Positions 46,655-57,970 of a stretch of 64,000 nt of DNA are shown here, one piece after another. Within the stretch, counting starts at the first letter, position 1. Each line of letters starts with the position of its first letter. Made by a program: the position numbers and the translations under genes. Source of the DNA: Sphingomonas jaspsi DSM 18422 (lineage in GTDB: Bacteria; Pseudomonadota; Alphaproteobacteria; Sphingomonadales; Sphingomonadaceae). The notes beneath the pieces are model-generated. The model was not told the origin of the DNA and searched no databases. It worked only from the letters and a program-made list of their open reading frames with translations. The stretch is taken from the NCBI RefSeq assembly GCF_000585415.1, contig NZ_KK073876.1, forward strand, positions 741,810-805,809, in the 5' to 3' direction.

Positions 46655-48303
46655 GTGCTGAGGCAGCTGTCGATCCGCGATGTCGTCCTGATCGACCGGC
46701 TCGACCTTGAATTCGAGCCGGGCCTCGGCGTGCTGACCGGCGAGACCGGCGCGGGCAAATCCATCCTCCTCGACAGTCTGGGCCTTGCGCTCGGCCTGCG
46801 CGCCGATAGCGGGCTGGTGCGCAGCGGCGAGGCGCAGGCGGCGGTCAGCGCCGAATTCAACCTGCCCGCCGGCCACCAAGCCTATGCCGCGCTCGATAAG
46901 CAAGGGATAGAAATGGAGCAGGGCGAACCGCTGATCCTGCGCCGCACGTTGAAGGCCGATGGCGGCAGCCGCGCCTTTGCCGGCGGAGCCAGCGTCAACG
47001 CGGCACTGCTGCGCGATCTCGCGCAGGGCCTCGTCGAAATCCACGGCCAGCACGACGATCGCGGCCTGCTCAATCCCAAGGGCCATCGGGCGCTGCTCGA
47101 CGCCTTCGGGCGGATCGACGGGACGTCGGTGGCGTCGGCGTGGAGCGAGGTGGCGCGGCTCGACGGCGAACTCAGCGACGCGCGCGCGGCGGCGGAGGCG
47201 GCGGAGCGGGACCGCGAATGGCTGCAGTTCGCGGCGGCAGAGATTGCCGCCCTGGCACCGTGTCCGGGCGAGGAAACCGACCTTGCCGAACAGCGGGCGG
47301 CGATGCAGGCGGGCGAAAAGGCGGGCGAAGCGCTGACCGGCCTCGACGAATTGCTCGGCGGATCGGACGGCGCATTGGCCCAGCTGCGCGCGGCGGCGCG
47401 GCGGATCGAGCGCGGTGCCGCCGATCATCCGTTGCTGGCCGAAGCGCTCGCCAGTCTCGACCGGGCGGTAATCGAGACCGCCGAGGCGGAAGACCGCATC
47501 AATCGCGCGGCCGATGCGCTGGCGTTCGACCCGGCGAAACTCGAGGCGGTCGAGGCGCGGTTGTTCGACATCCGCGGCATGGCGCGCAAGCACCGTGTCG
47601 AGCCGGATGCGCTGGCGACGCTGGGCGAAGAGCTGGCGGGTCGGCTGTTATTGATCGAAGCGGGTGGGGAGCGGATCGCGGCGCTGGAGGCGGAACTCGC
47701 TGGCGCGCGGCAGCGCTATGACGATGCGGCGCAGGCGCTTCGGGCGCAGCGCAAGGCGGCGGCGGCACGGCTCGACGCGGCGGTGGCGGGCGAACTGGCG
47801 CCGCTGAAGCTGGACGCCGCCAAGTTTCGAACGGCCTTGTCCGATGCCGAGGCAGGTCCTGCCGGGGTCGACCGCGTCGAATTCGAAGTCTCGACCAATC
47901 CCGGCGCGCCGTTCGGCCCGCTGACCCGGATCGCGTCGGGTGGCGAACTGTCGCGCTTCATCCTGGCGCTGAAGGTCGCGCTGGCCGAGGCAGGCGACAC
48001 GGCGACCATGATCTTCGACGAAATCGACCGCGGCGTCGGCGGCGCGGTGGCGAGCGCGATCGGCGAACGGCTGGCGCGGCTGGCCGACAAGTCGCAGCTG
48101 CTGGTCGTCACGCACAGCCCGCAGGTCGCGGCCCGCGCGGCGCACCACTACCGGATCGAAAAGGCGCATGGCGAGGGCGGTACCCGCACTACCGTGCGCA
48201 AGCTCACCCCCGACGAGCGGCGCGAGGAAATCGCCCGAATGCTGTCGGGCGCAGACATCACCGACGAAGCCCGCGCACAGGCCGCGCGGTTGCTGGAGGC
48301 CGC

Positions 48304-48307
<4 letters not shown>
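46655..48307 (+). CDS. recN: DNA repair protein RecN
   Basis: SMC-like recombination ATPase, 550 residues. Walker A LTGETGAGKS (29-36 at GETGAGKS), a coiled-coil middle (about 150-370, Ala/Glu/Arg-rich), signature IASGGELSRF and Walker B MIFDEIDRG. It starts with GTG (GTG CTG AGG). Slightly shorter coiled coil than E. coli RecN but complete. The stop overlaps the next gene (ATGA). Confidence 0.95.
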
Positions 48308-51062
<2,755 letters not shown>

Positions 51063-51414
51063 GGCGGAAGGGCAGCCCAATCACGTTTGCTGCAGATAGT
51101 TCGATAGACCGCTGCTGAGCAGCCTACTCCGCGGGCTAGGTCGCTCAGCCGAGTCGCGAACTACAGCGTGTCCGGCGGGACACGTTTGTGACACCGTCAT
51201 GACAATCGGCGAAATTTTTCATCAGAATGTCATGGATTAGGCGTGACAGTTTGCTGCCTCAGCGAAAAATAATCTCAATATTCCATAACCTTATACCAAA
51301 TGGACAGGCCGGTTCAGCCGATTCGCATTTTCCGCATCAGACTTATTTGACGTCTTCATGACATTGGACTTACAGTTTGGAGAAGGAAGCGAATTTTTTT
51401 GAAGGGGATTTGCC
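51063..51414. other. Intergenic region between ligA and urcA
   Basis: A 352-bp stretch of lower G+C than its surroundings. CGTGTCC-GGCG-GGACACG-TTT (51167-51187) is a weak terminator candidate for ligA. CATGACA occurs in either orientation at 51198-51204, 51228-51234 and 51357-51363, which may be regulator sites. No credible gene is seen here. Confidence 0.55.
51347..51375 (+). promoter_or_regulatory. Putative promoter of the urcA-family gene
   Basis: TTGACG (51347-51352), 17-bp spacer, TTACAG (51370-51375). AAGGGGATTT precedes the ATG at 51415. A third CATGACA motif sits inside the spacer, where a bound regulator could act. Confidence 0.5.
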
Positions 51415-51741
51415 ATGCGTACATTGATGCTTGCTGCCGTCGCCGGTGTCGCAATGACCTTCTCTGTGGCGGCCCAGGCGGAAATGTCGCCCGGCGTCAA
51501 CGACCTGCTGATCCAAGGCAAGCGCGAGCTAGCCGACAACCAGCGCCTCGTTCATTACGGCGATCTCAACCTTCGCGGCGAGGCTGGCCAACTGGCGCTG
51601 CGCAATCGGGTAAACAGTGCGATTGCCGATCTTTGCGATGCGTCGCGCTTCTCGGTTGCGGATCCGACCGGGTCGCTGAAGTGCAGCAATGAGGCCTGGG
51701 CCGACGTTAAGCCGCGGCTGGCGTCGCTCAACGTTCGCTAA
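51415..51741 (+). CDS. UrcA family protein
   Basis: A 108-residue exported protein: signal peptide (1-22, ending VAAQA), then RLVHYGDLNLRGEAGQLALRNRVNSAIADLCD, the UrcA-family core, with a second cysteine at KCSNEAW likely forming a disulfide. The family takes its name from a uranium-responsive gene of Caulobacter; its function is unknown. It is monocistronic with a strong terminator. Confidence 0.85.
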   Translation: MRTLMLAAVAGVAMTFSVAAQAEMSPGVNDLLIQGKRELADNQRLVHYGDLNLRGEAGQLALRNRVNSAIADLCDASRFSVADPTGSLKCSNEAWADVKPRLASLNVR

Positions 51742-51767
51742 GCTTCGCGCCTGAATAGGCGTCGACA

Positions 51768-51802
51768 AAAGGGCGGCGGTGATCCGGTCACCGCCGCCCT
51801 TT
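51768..51802. terminator. Bidirectional intrinsic terminator between urcA and prmA
   Basis: GGGCGGCGGTGA (51771-51782) and TCACCGCCGCCC (51788-51799) form a perfect 12-bp stem with flanking A and T tracts, so it can serve both convergent genes. Confidence 0.9.
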
Positions 51803-51830
51803 CGCGTTTCTTGAGCCCAGGACGACCGAC

Positions 51831-52721
51831 CTATGCGGCCGTCAGCACCAGGACGCACCATTCGCCATCGCCGCGTTCGACGACCGAGCAGCCCTGCGCC
51901 TCATAAGCCGCGACCACGGCGTCGGCCTGTGTGTCGAGCAGCCCTGCCAGCACGATCGACGCGCCCGGCGCGCAGGCGGGCACGAAGCTCGGCGCCAGTT
52001 CGATCAGCGGGCCGGCGAGGATGTTGGCGATCAGGAGATCGAACGGCGCGCGGGCGGCGAGCAGCGGATGTTCCATCCCGTCCGAGACCGCGAGCAAGAC
52101 CTCGCCCGCGCCATGGCCGACCTTTACCCCGTTGATCAGCGCATTGTCGCGCGTCACGTCGATCGAGATGGGGTCGATGTCAGTGGCGATCGCCTTGGCT
52201 TCCGGCCACAGCGCCATCGCCGCAAAGGCAAGCAGGCCGGTGCCGGTACCGATGTCGGCGATATTGTCGAAGCGCTTTCCTGCCTGCTCCAGCCGGTCGA
52301 GTGCTGCGAGGCAGCCGGCAGTCGTATCATGCTGGCCGGTGCCAAAGGCGAGGCCCGCGTCGATTTCGAAATTGATCGTGTCGGCGGGACGATCGGCAAA
52401 ATGCATCGGCGTGTGGACGAAAAAGCGACCGGCGCGGATCGGCTCCAGCCCCTGCTGGCTCTTCACCACCCAGTCGGTGGTATCCTCCAGATGCTCGACC
52501 TCGGGTTCGCTGCCGGCGGCGAGGCGGCGGAGCAGGATCAACTCCTGCGTCGTCGGCTGCTCGGCGAAATAGGCGTGGATGCGCCAGTCGTCGGGCGCGT
52601 GCGGGTCGGGTTCGTCGGCGACGATTACCGGCGGCTCGTCGGCGTAGGGGAAAAGCTCGTCGCTTTCCGGCAGGGCTTCGGCCTCGGCGCGGGTGCAGTG
52701 GAGGGTAACCCGCCAGCTCAT
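51831..52721 (-). CDS. prmA: Ribosomal protein L11 methyltransferase
   Basis: SAM-dependent methyltransferase for ribosomal protein L11, 296 residues. NFEIDAGLAFGTGQHDTT, motif I DIGTGTGLLAFAA and motif IV LLIANILAGPLIELAP are characteristic. The N-terminal substrate domain is divergent, as usual in alphaproteobacteria. Its ATG overlaps the stop of the upstream metallo-beta-lactamase gene (ATGA). Confidence 0.93.
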   Translation of the reverse strand: MSWRVTLHCTRAEAEALPESDELFPYADEPPVIVADEPDPHAPDDWRIHAYFAEQPTTQELILLRRLAAGSEPEVEHLEDTTDWVVKSQQGLEPIRAGRFFVHTPMHFADRPADTINFEIDAGLAFGTGQHDTTAGCLAALDRLEQAGKRFDNIADIGTGTGLLAFAAMALWPEAKAIATDIDPISIDVTRDNALINGVKVGHGAGEVLLAVSDGMEHPLLAARAPFDLLIANILAGPLIELAPSFVPACAPGASIVLAGLLDTQADAVVAAYEAQGCSVVERGDGEWCVLVLTAA

Positions 52722-53665
52722 TGCTGGTCCTCCGCCTTTTCGGCCGCTGCCTGCGGATCGGCTTCCTTCTTGAGCCGCTCGTCGAGCGCTTTGCCCTTGG
52801 CTTCAGCATAGGCCTTGCACGCATCGGGGTCGCGCAACGGTCGCAGCCCTTCGAAGCGGGCGGGCATGTCGCTCGCATCGGGATGCGGGGTGATCAGGAT
52901 GTCGCAGTCGCTGGCGGCGATCTTGGCAAGACTGGCGCGAAAGGCGGCGACGAGATCGGGGTGGGTGCCATATTTATAATCGTCGCGGCTGATGGCGCTG
53001 AGGCTGTCGGCATAGACGATGGTCGGGCAGACCCCGCCGTCGCAGCTGACCCAGCGCCAGCTCATCGCGCCGAGGGTATGGCCCGGGGTCGCCATCGCCA
53101 CGAGGTTGAGGTTGCCGAGGCGGATTTCTTCGCCGTCGCGAACGGTCCGGTCCACCCGCGCGGCGCGGAAGGGGGGCATCAACCCGGCCTGCGGGTCGTC
53201 GGCGGTCGGCGCACCGGTCGCAAAGACGCGCGCCGCGGTAGGCGAGGCGTAAAGCTGAGCGCCCGTCGCCTGCTGCAGCACCGACATGCCACCAACATGG
53301 TCGATATGTTCATGGCTGTGGAGCAGGATCTTCACGTCGGCGGGGCGGAAGCCCAGCGCGCGGATATTGGCGATGACGGTGTCGACGCCCTTTTCCGTGC
53401 CGCTGTCGATCAGGATATGGCCCTTGTCGCCGGTGATCAGGATGGCGCTGATGCCGCAGGTGCCGACATAGTAAGTGTTGCCGTGGATGCGGACCGGCGG
53501 CCCGGGTGCGTCCCAGCCGCTGTTGCCTTTGCAGGCATCGGCCCAAGCCGGCCCCGCTTCCTCGATCGGCGCGCGCGGCCGCTCGATCTGGCGCGGCTTC
53601 TTGCCCAGCGGGATGGTGACGATCGGCGTCTGCACCAGCGCCAGCGCGATCAGGCTAGCGAACAT
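52718..53665 (-). CDS. Subclass B3 metallo-beta-lactamase
   Basis: A 315-residue exported zinc hydrolase. The signal region is short (FASLIALALVQTP). The B3 metal ligands are all there: HSHEHIDH, GHTLGAMSW, and a late His in TPHPDASD, with a B3-like Ser/Met context (DSGTEKG, ADSLSA). Related sphingomonad enzymes hydrolyse beta-lactams, but activity is not shown here. ATG at 53665 is chosen; an ATG four codons earlier is also possible. It overlaps the SDR gene. Confidence 0.85.
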   Translation of the reverse strand: MFASLIALALVQTPIVTIPLGKKPRQIERPRAPIEEAGPAWADACKGNSGWDAPGPPVRIHGNTYYVGTCGISAILITGDKGHILIDSGTEKGVDTVIANIRALGFRPADVKILLHSHEHIDHVGGMSVLQQATGAQLYASPTAARVFATGAPTADDPQAGLMPPFRAARVDRTVRDGEEIRLGNLNLVAMATPGHTLGAMSWRWVSCDGGVCPTIVYADSLSAISRDDYKYGTHPDLVAAFRASLAKIAASDCDILITPHPDASDMPARFEGLRPLRDPDACKAYAEAKGKALDERLKKEADPQAAAEKAEDQQ

Positions 53666-54359
53666 AGCTGGCCCCATTGGCGTCGATGACGGCGCCAGTG
53701 GCGCTGGCGGGCGCGTCGATGGCGAGCCAGCGGATCACTTCGGCGATTTCGTCGGTGGTCGCCGGCCGTCCCAGCGGAATGTCGGCAAGCAGGCCGGGGC
53801 CGCCGCGGCTGGCGAGATATTCCTCGACCATTTCGCTGGCGGTGAAGCCCGGGCAGACGGCGAAGGCGTAGATGCCCTCGGCGGCATAGCCGCGCGCGAT
53901 GGTCTTTGTCATGGCGATCATGCCCGCCTTAGAGGCGGCATAGTGCCAGTGCATCGGGCTGTCGCCGCGATAGCCGGCGCGGCTGGCGACATTGACGATG
54001 CGGCCCTTGTGATCGTGCGAACGCCAATGGGCGATGGCGTGGCGGCAAAGGTCGGCGCTGGCCTGCAAATTGACCTGCATCGTCCGGGTCCAGGCGGCGT
54101 GCCAATCCTCGTCGGACGCATTGTCGGCGACGGCCTCGAAAATGCCGGCATTGTTGACGAGGACGTCGATCCGCCCGTCAAGGCTATCGTATGCCGCTTC
54201 CCACAGGCGTCGCGGCGCATCGGGGTCGCCGAGGTCCGCCGCGACAATGCCGTCGCCGCCCTTGCTGGAATGGCCGACGACACGGTGGCCCGCTTCGGTC
54301 AGCGCCTTCAGCGTCGCGGCGCCGATGCCGCGGCTGGCGCCGGTCAAAAGGATGTTCAT
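53655..54359 (-). CDS. Short-chain dehydrogenase/reductase
   Basis: A 234-residue classical SDR. TGASRGIG (6-13) binds the cofactor, NNAG and a catalytic NVASRAG...HYAASKAG (Ser/Tyr/Lys) motif follow. Possibly a beta-ketoacyl reductase-type enzyme; substrate unknown. The end overlaps the metallo-beta-lactamase start. Confidence 0.85.
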   Translation of the reverse strand: MNILLTGASRGIGAATLKALTEAGHRVVGHSSKGGDGIVAADLGDPDAPRRLWEAAYDSLDGRIDVLVNNAGIFEAVADNASDEDWHAAWTRTMQVNLQASADLCRHAIAHWRSHDHKGRIVNVASRAGYRGDSPMHWHYAASKAGMIAMTKTIARGYAAEGIYAFAVCPGFTASEMVEEYLASRGGPGLLADIPLGRPATTDEIAEVIRWLAIDAPASATGAVIDANGASYVR

Positions 54360-54397
54360 GCCCTACGCCTAGCCCCGTCGGGGGCCGGGCGGAAGGG

Positions 54398-55678
54398 TCA
54401 GGCCGCGAAGTTGGCCGCGAATTCCTCGCTGGCCTTGGAAAAGCTGTCGATCTGGGCAGTGAATTCGCCGAAATCCTGTTCGACGGCGTCGATATCCTTG
54501 GCGACATTTTCGGTGTCGTGGCGGATGGCGGCGATGGTCGAGCTCATCGAATCGGCGGCCAGCGCGGTTTCGTCGACCGCGGCGGTGATCATCGTCACCG
54601 TCTGCGCCTGCAGTTCCATCGCCTGGCGGATGCGGTCGGCCGACGTCTGCACTTCCTCGACCGTCTTGCTGATCGACGCATTGCTGTCGACCGTCTGGCG
54701 GGTGGCGCTGGTGATTGCGCCGATCTTGGCGGCGATGTCGTCGGTGGCGCGGGCGGTTTGCGACGCGAGGCTCTTCACTTCCTGCGCGACGACGGCGAAG
54801 CCGCGACCGGCATCACCGGCGCGGGCCGCTTCGATGGTAGCGTTGAGGGCGAGCAGATTGGTCTGGCCGGCGATGTCGCGGATCAGGCCGAGGATCGATT
54901 CGATCGCTTCGACATGGCTCGACAGGGCCTGGCTGACCTTGACCGCCTGGTCGGCCTGGTCGCCGGCGCGGGTCGCGACCCCGGCAGCGATCTCGACTTC
55001 GTTCCGGGCATCTTCGATCGCGCGGATGAGGCCCGCTGCGGTCTGCGCCGCTTCGCGCATCGCTACGGCCGACTGTTCCGCCGCCGCCGCCACTTCGCTG
55101 GTCTTGCCCAGCATGCTGGTCGCGGCCTCGCTGGTCGCATTCGTGCTGCCAAGGAGGTTGCGCGCCTTTGCCGCGGCGTCGGCGGTGATCTGCCTGACCC
55201 GGCGCTGGAACAGCTTGCCGTGCACGCCGCGCTCTTCGGCCGCATCACGCGATTCGCAAACCGCGACCTGCGCCAGCACGACGTCGAACGAATAAAGCGC
55301 CTTCTGCAGCACCGCCTTGATCGCCGCATCGCGAACGTCGGGCTGGTCAGCATAACGGTCGGCTACCTGGGTCACGATCTCCGAGATGCAGGCCGTGCGC
55401 GCAACATTGTAATGCGGGACGCTGACCCCGGCGCTGAACAGGTCCATGCCGGTCTGCGCGACGCGGCGGATCCAGTCGGCGTCGATCGGCTTGCCATAGT
55501 CGGCTCGCGCGCGCTCGACCCCCTGCTCGCCGAGATATTTGCGCACGGTGGTTTCGACGATGTCTTGCAGTGCAGCCCAGGCCGCTCCGCCGTCATCGAT
55601 GTTGCTGCTAGCATAGGCGTCGAGGCGATTGTCGACTTGAGCCTGAGAGATCGGCTCGAGCGCTTTGGTCTTGGCCAT
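54398..55678 (-). CDS. Soluble methyl-accepting chemotaxis protein (copy A)
   Basis: A 426-residue cytoplasmic chemoreceptor without transmembrane helices. The N-terminal ligand-sensing part (about 1-175) is mostly helical and of uncertain family. The signalling domain includes the hairpin tip [37 protein letters not shown]. No C-terminal CheR-binding pentapeptide. It shares residues about 190-400 almost exactly with the upstream receptor, differing only in the N-terminal part, so both probably report different inputs to the same Che array. Confidence 0.88.
   Translation of the reverse strand: MAKTKALEPISQAQVDNRLDAYASSNIDDGGAAWAALQDIVETTVRKYLGEQGVERARADYGKPIDADWIRRVAQTGMDLFSAGVSVPHYNVARTACISEIVTQVADRYADQPDVRDAAIKAVLQKALYSFDVVLAQVAVCESRDAAEERGVHGKLFQRRVRQITADAAAKARNLLGSTNATSEAATSMLGKTSEVAAAAEQSAVAMREAAQTAAGLIRAIEDARNEVEIAAGVATRAGDQADQAVKVSQALSSHVEAIESILGLIRDIAGQTNLLALNATIEAARAGDAGRGFAVVAQEVKSLASQTARATDDIAAKIGAITSATRQTVDSNASISKTVEEVQTSADRIRQAMELQAQTVTMITAAVDETALAADSMSSTIAAIRHDTENVAKDIDAVEQDFGEFTAQIDSFSKASEEFAANFAA
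54481..55115 (-). repeat. Chemoreceptor repeat, copy A
   Basis: A 635-bp segment aligns with 55771-56405 at a constant offset of 1290 bp with no gaps. By eye about 27 mismatches, nearly all synonymous. Similarity drops abruptly at both ends, suggesting gene conversion or a recent duplication of the signalling domain only. Confidence 0.85.
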
Positions 55679-55687
55679 ATTGGATCC

Positions 55688-57046
55688 TTAGGCGGCGAAT
55701 TTGGAGGTGAATTCGCGGGTGGTCGCCTGGAACTGGTCGATCTGTCCGGCGAAGCGGCCGAAGCCCTGTTCGACGCCGTCGATATCCTTGGCGACATTTT
55801 CGGTGTCGTGGCGGATGGCGGCGATGGTCGAGCTCATCGAATCGGCGGCCAGCGCGGTCTCGTCGACGGCGGCGGTGATCATCGTTACCGTCTGCGCCTG
55901 CAATTCCATCGCCTGGCGGATGCGGTCGGCCGACGTCTGCACTTCCTCGACCGTCTTGCTGATCGACGCATTGCTGTCGACCGTCTGGCGGGTCGCGCTG
56001 GTGATCGCGCCGATCTTGGCGGCGATGTCGTCGGTGGCACGAGCGGTCTGGCTGGCGAGGCTCTTCACTTCCTGCGCGACGACCGCGAACCCGCGACCGG
56101 CGTCACCGGCGCGGGCCGCTTCGATGGTGGCGTTGAGTGCGAGCAGATTGGTCTGGCCGGCGATGTCGCGGATGAGGCCGAGGATCGATTCGATCGCTTC
56201 GACATGGCTCGACAGGGCCTGGCTGACCTTGACCGCCTGGTCGGCCTGGTCGCCGGCGCGGGTTGCGACCCCGGCAGCGATCTCGACTTCGTTCCGGGCG
56301 TCTTCGATCGCGCGGATGAGGCCCGCGGCAGTCTGCGCCGCTTCGCGCATCGCCACCGCCGACTGTTCCGCTGCCGCCGCCACTTCGCTGGTCTTGCCCA
56401 GCATGCCGCGGGCCGAGGCCGCCGTGGTCGATGCCTGGGCACGAAGTTGCTCGCTCTCGCTCGAGCAGCTTCGCACGACGGTCATCACCTTGCTGTTGAA
56501 TTCGCTCGCCTGCTTGGCCTGCGCTGCCTCGCTTTCGCGGCGGGTATATTCGATCGCATAATGGATGAAGCAGTCGATCTCGAGGCTCTGGATTTCCGAC
56601 AGGGTGCGGGCGAAGCGAACTTGCGTCGCCTCATCCGGGCTCGACTTGCGGATGGCGACGAAGGCGGCTTCGGTTTCAGCACTGATCCCAGCCAGCAGCG
56701 TCGAGAGGGTCATGCCGTTCTGCAGCGCGCGTTCGACATAGTCGCGGCTCTTTTCCGTCCAGGCGCTGCCGGTGATGTTGCTGAACTTTTCCTCGATCTG
56801 CGGACGGATCTTGGCCGCGAGATGGTCGATCTTCGCTTCGTCGAACTGCTCTTGGACCTCGGGCGACTTGGCGTAGCGGCGCCAGAATTCGCGCGCCATG
56901 TCGAGCGAATCGCCGGCAATCGCGGCCCACAGCTCGCGCGATCGCTGGGGCAGGTCGCCTGTCACGTCGTAAAGAGCGATACCGCGCGCCACGTCATATT
57001 TGCCGTTGCCGCCGCCAAGAACCACAGTCGCCATAACCTCATTCAC
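55688..57046 (-). CDS. Soluble methyl-accepting chemotaxis protein (copy B)
   Basis: A 452-residue cytoplasmic chemoreceptor. The N-terminal 180 residues are helical and vaguely protoglobin-like in length and pattern, but a proximal haem histidine cannot be placed. The signalling module (about 215-430) with the same [35 protein letters not shown] tip is nearly identical to copy A. The first ATG (57046) follows GGGGTGA; an ATG at 57034 is alternative. It precedes copy A by 9 bp. Confidence 0.87.
   Translation of the reverse strand: MNEVMATVVLGGGNGKYDVARGIALYDVTGDLPQRSRELWAAIAGDSLDMAREFWRRYAKSPEVQEQFDEAKIDHLAAKIRPQIEEKFSNITGSAWTEKSRDYVERALQNGMTLSTLLAGISAETEAAFVAIRKSSPDEATQVRFARTLSEIQSLEIDCFIHYAIEYTRRESEAAQAKQASEFNSKVMTVVRSCSSESEQLRAQASTTAASARGMLGKTSEVAAAAEQSAVAMREAAQTAAGLIRAIEDARNEVEIAAGVATRAGDQADQAVKVSQALSSHVEAIESILGLIRDIAGQTNLLALNATIEAARAGDAGRGFAVVAQEVKSLASQTARATDDIAAKIGAITSATRQTVDSNASISKTVEEVQTSADRIRQAMELQAQTVTMITAAVDETALAADSMSSTIAAIRHDTENVAKDIDGVEQGFGRFAGQIDQFQATTREFTSKFAA
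55771..56405 (-). repeat. Chemoreceptor repeat, copy B
   Basis: Partner of 54481-55115. Identical length, with about 96 per cent identity by manual count. Confidence 0.85.
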
Positions 57047-57091
57047 CCCGTTGGATCGGTGTTGCTTCGGTTTCGCTATGCCCAGAATTGG

Positions 57092-57106
57092 TTAAGGGGC
57101 GGTTAG
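57092..57106. promoter_or_regulatory. CtrA-like site between chemoreceptor and sdhC
   Basis: TTAA-N7-TTAG, one base from the TTAA-N7-TTAA CtrA consensus, lies 46 bp upstream of the chemoreceptor start and 78 bp upstream of sdhC. CtrA often controls chemotaxis genes in alphaproteobacteria, but a single near-match is weak evidence. Confidence 0.3.
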
Positions 57107-57183
57107 CTTTGGCCGCGCGCTTGCAAGCCGCGCGTGAGCCGCCTAGTTGGGCAGCGCATCTTTTCCAGGGACGAAACCGACCC

Positions 57184-57579
57184 ATGAATTCACCTTCCAG
57201 CCGGCCGCTGTCGCCGCACCTCACCATCTGGAAATGGGGCCCGCATATGCTGGTCTCGATCCTCCACCGCATCACCGGCGGCGCGCTGACCGTCGCGGGG
57301 CTGGGGATCCTGACCTGGTGGCTGGCGGCGCTGGCTGCAGGTGAAGAGAAATATTCAACCTTCGTCACGGCGGCGCAGCACCCAGTCGGACTGATCGTGC
57401 TGGCCGTTCTGACCTGGGCCTTCTACCAGCACCTCTTCTCCGGTCTTCGCCACCTCGTGCTCGACATGGGCGCGGGCTATGACCTGAAGGTCAACCGCTT
57501 CTGGTCGGTGATGACCATCGCCGGTTCGCTGTTCGCGACCGCGCTGACCTGGGCCTATCTGACGGGAGTGATCGCATGA
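57184..57579 (+). CDS. sdhC: Succinate dehydrogenase cytochrome b556 subunit
   Basis: A 131-residue membrane anchor of complex II with three helices. RPLSPHLTIWKWG and SILHRITG are the family signature, and HLFSGLRHLVLD holds a haem-ligand histidine. The start at 57184 matches the usual short N-terminus. Overlaps sdhD (ATGA). Confidence 0.95.
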   Translation: MNSPSSRPLSPHLTIWKWGPHMLVSILHRITGGALTVAGLGILTWWLAALAAGEEKYSTFVTAAQHPVGLIVLAVLTWAFYQHLFSGLRHLVLDMGAGYDLKVNRFWSVMTIAGSLFATALTWAYLTGVIA

Positions 57580-57968
57580 GCCAGGGCAAGAGCGCGACCC
57601 CGCTGGGCAAGGTCAAGGGCTTGGGTTCGGCCGGCCATGGCGGCGGGCATTGGCTGGAAGAACGCTATACCAGCGTTGCCCTGGTCCTATTGTCGATGTG
57701 GCTCATCTTCTCGCTGGTGATGCTGCCCAACTTTGAAGTCGGCACGCTGACGGAATGGCTGAAAAGCCCGTGGGGCGCGCTGCCGATGGCGCTGTTCGTC
57801 ATCACTGCCTTCCGCCACGGCATCGACGGGCTGAAGGTCGTCGTCGACGACTATGTCCATGACGAAGGCAACCGCGTCGCCTTCCATTTCGTCCTTACCA
57901 TGCTGGGCGTCGCCGGCGCGTCGATCGCGCTGTTCGCCCTCGCCAAGATCGCTTTCGGAGCCGCCTGA
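57576..57968 (+). CDS. sdhD: Succinate dehydrogenase hydrophobic membrane anchor
   Basis: A 130-residue three-helix anchor. [16 protein letters not shown], and [23 protein letters not shown] with the haem-ligand histidine, are typical of alphaproteobacterial SdhD. ATGA overlap with sdhC and a 2-bp gap to sdhA. Confidence 0.93.
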   Translation: MSQGKSATPLGKVKGLGSAGHGGGHWLEERYTSVALVLLSMWLIFSLVMLPNFEVGTLTEWLKSPWGALPMALFVITAFRHGIDGLKVVVDDYVHDEGNRVAFHFVLTMLGVAGASIALFALAKIAFGAA

Positions 57969-57970
57969 TC

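Noticed and set aside
45671..47593. 640-codon minus-strand frame opposite bamD and recN
   Set aside because: Composition is that of an antisense shadow (runs of His, Arg, Asp, Ala) with no domain; recN and bamD are unambiguous.
51291..51539. Minus-strand frame upstream of and overlapping urcA
   Set aside because: Low-complexity Ser/Asn composition, overlaps the urcA signal-peptide coding region, and lacks a ribosome-binding site.
52718..53665. Acquired antibiotic-resistance island
   Set aside because: The B3 metallo-beta-lactamase overlaps prmA and the SDR gene with native composition, so it looks like a resident chromosomal gene rather than a mobile one.
54191..57106. Very long open frame on the plus strand opposite both chemoreceptors
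   Set aside because: It mirrors the strongly biased codons of the two receptor genes and contains the same duplicated stretch; no start context or protein family is recognisable.
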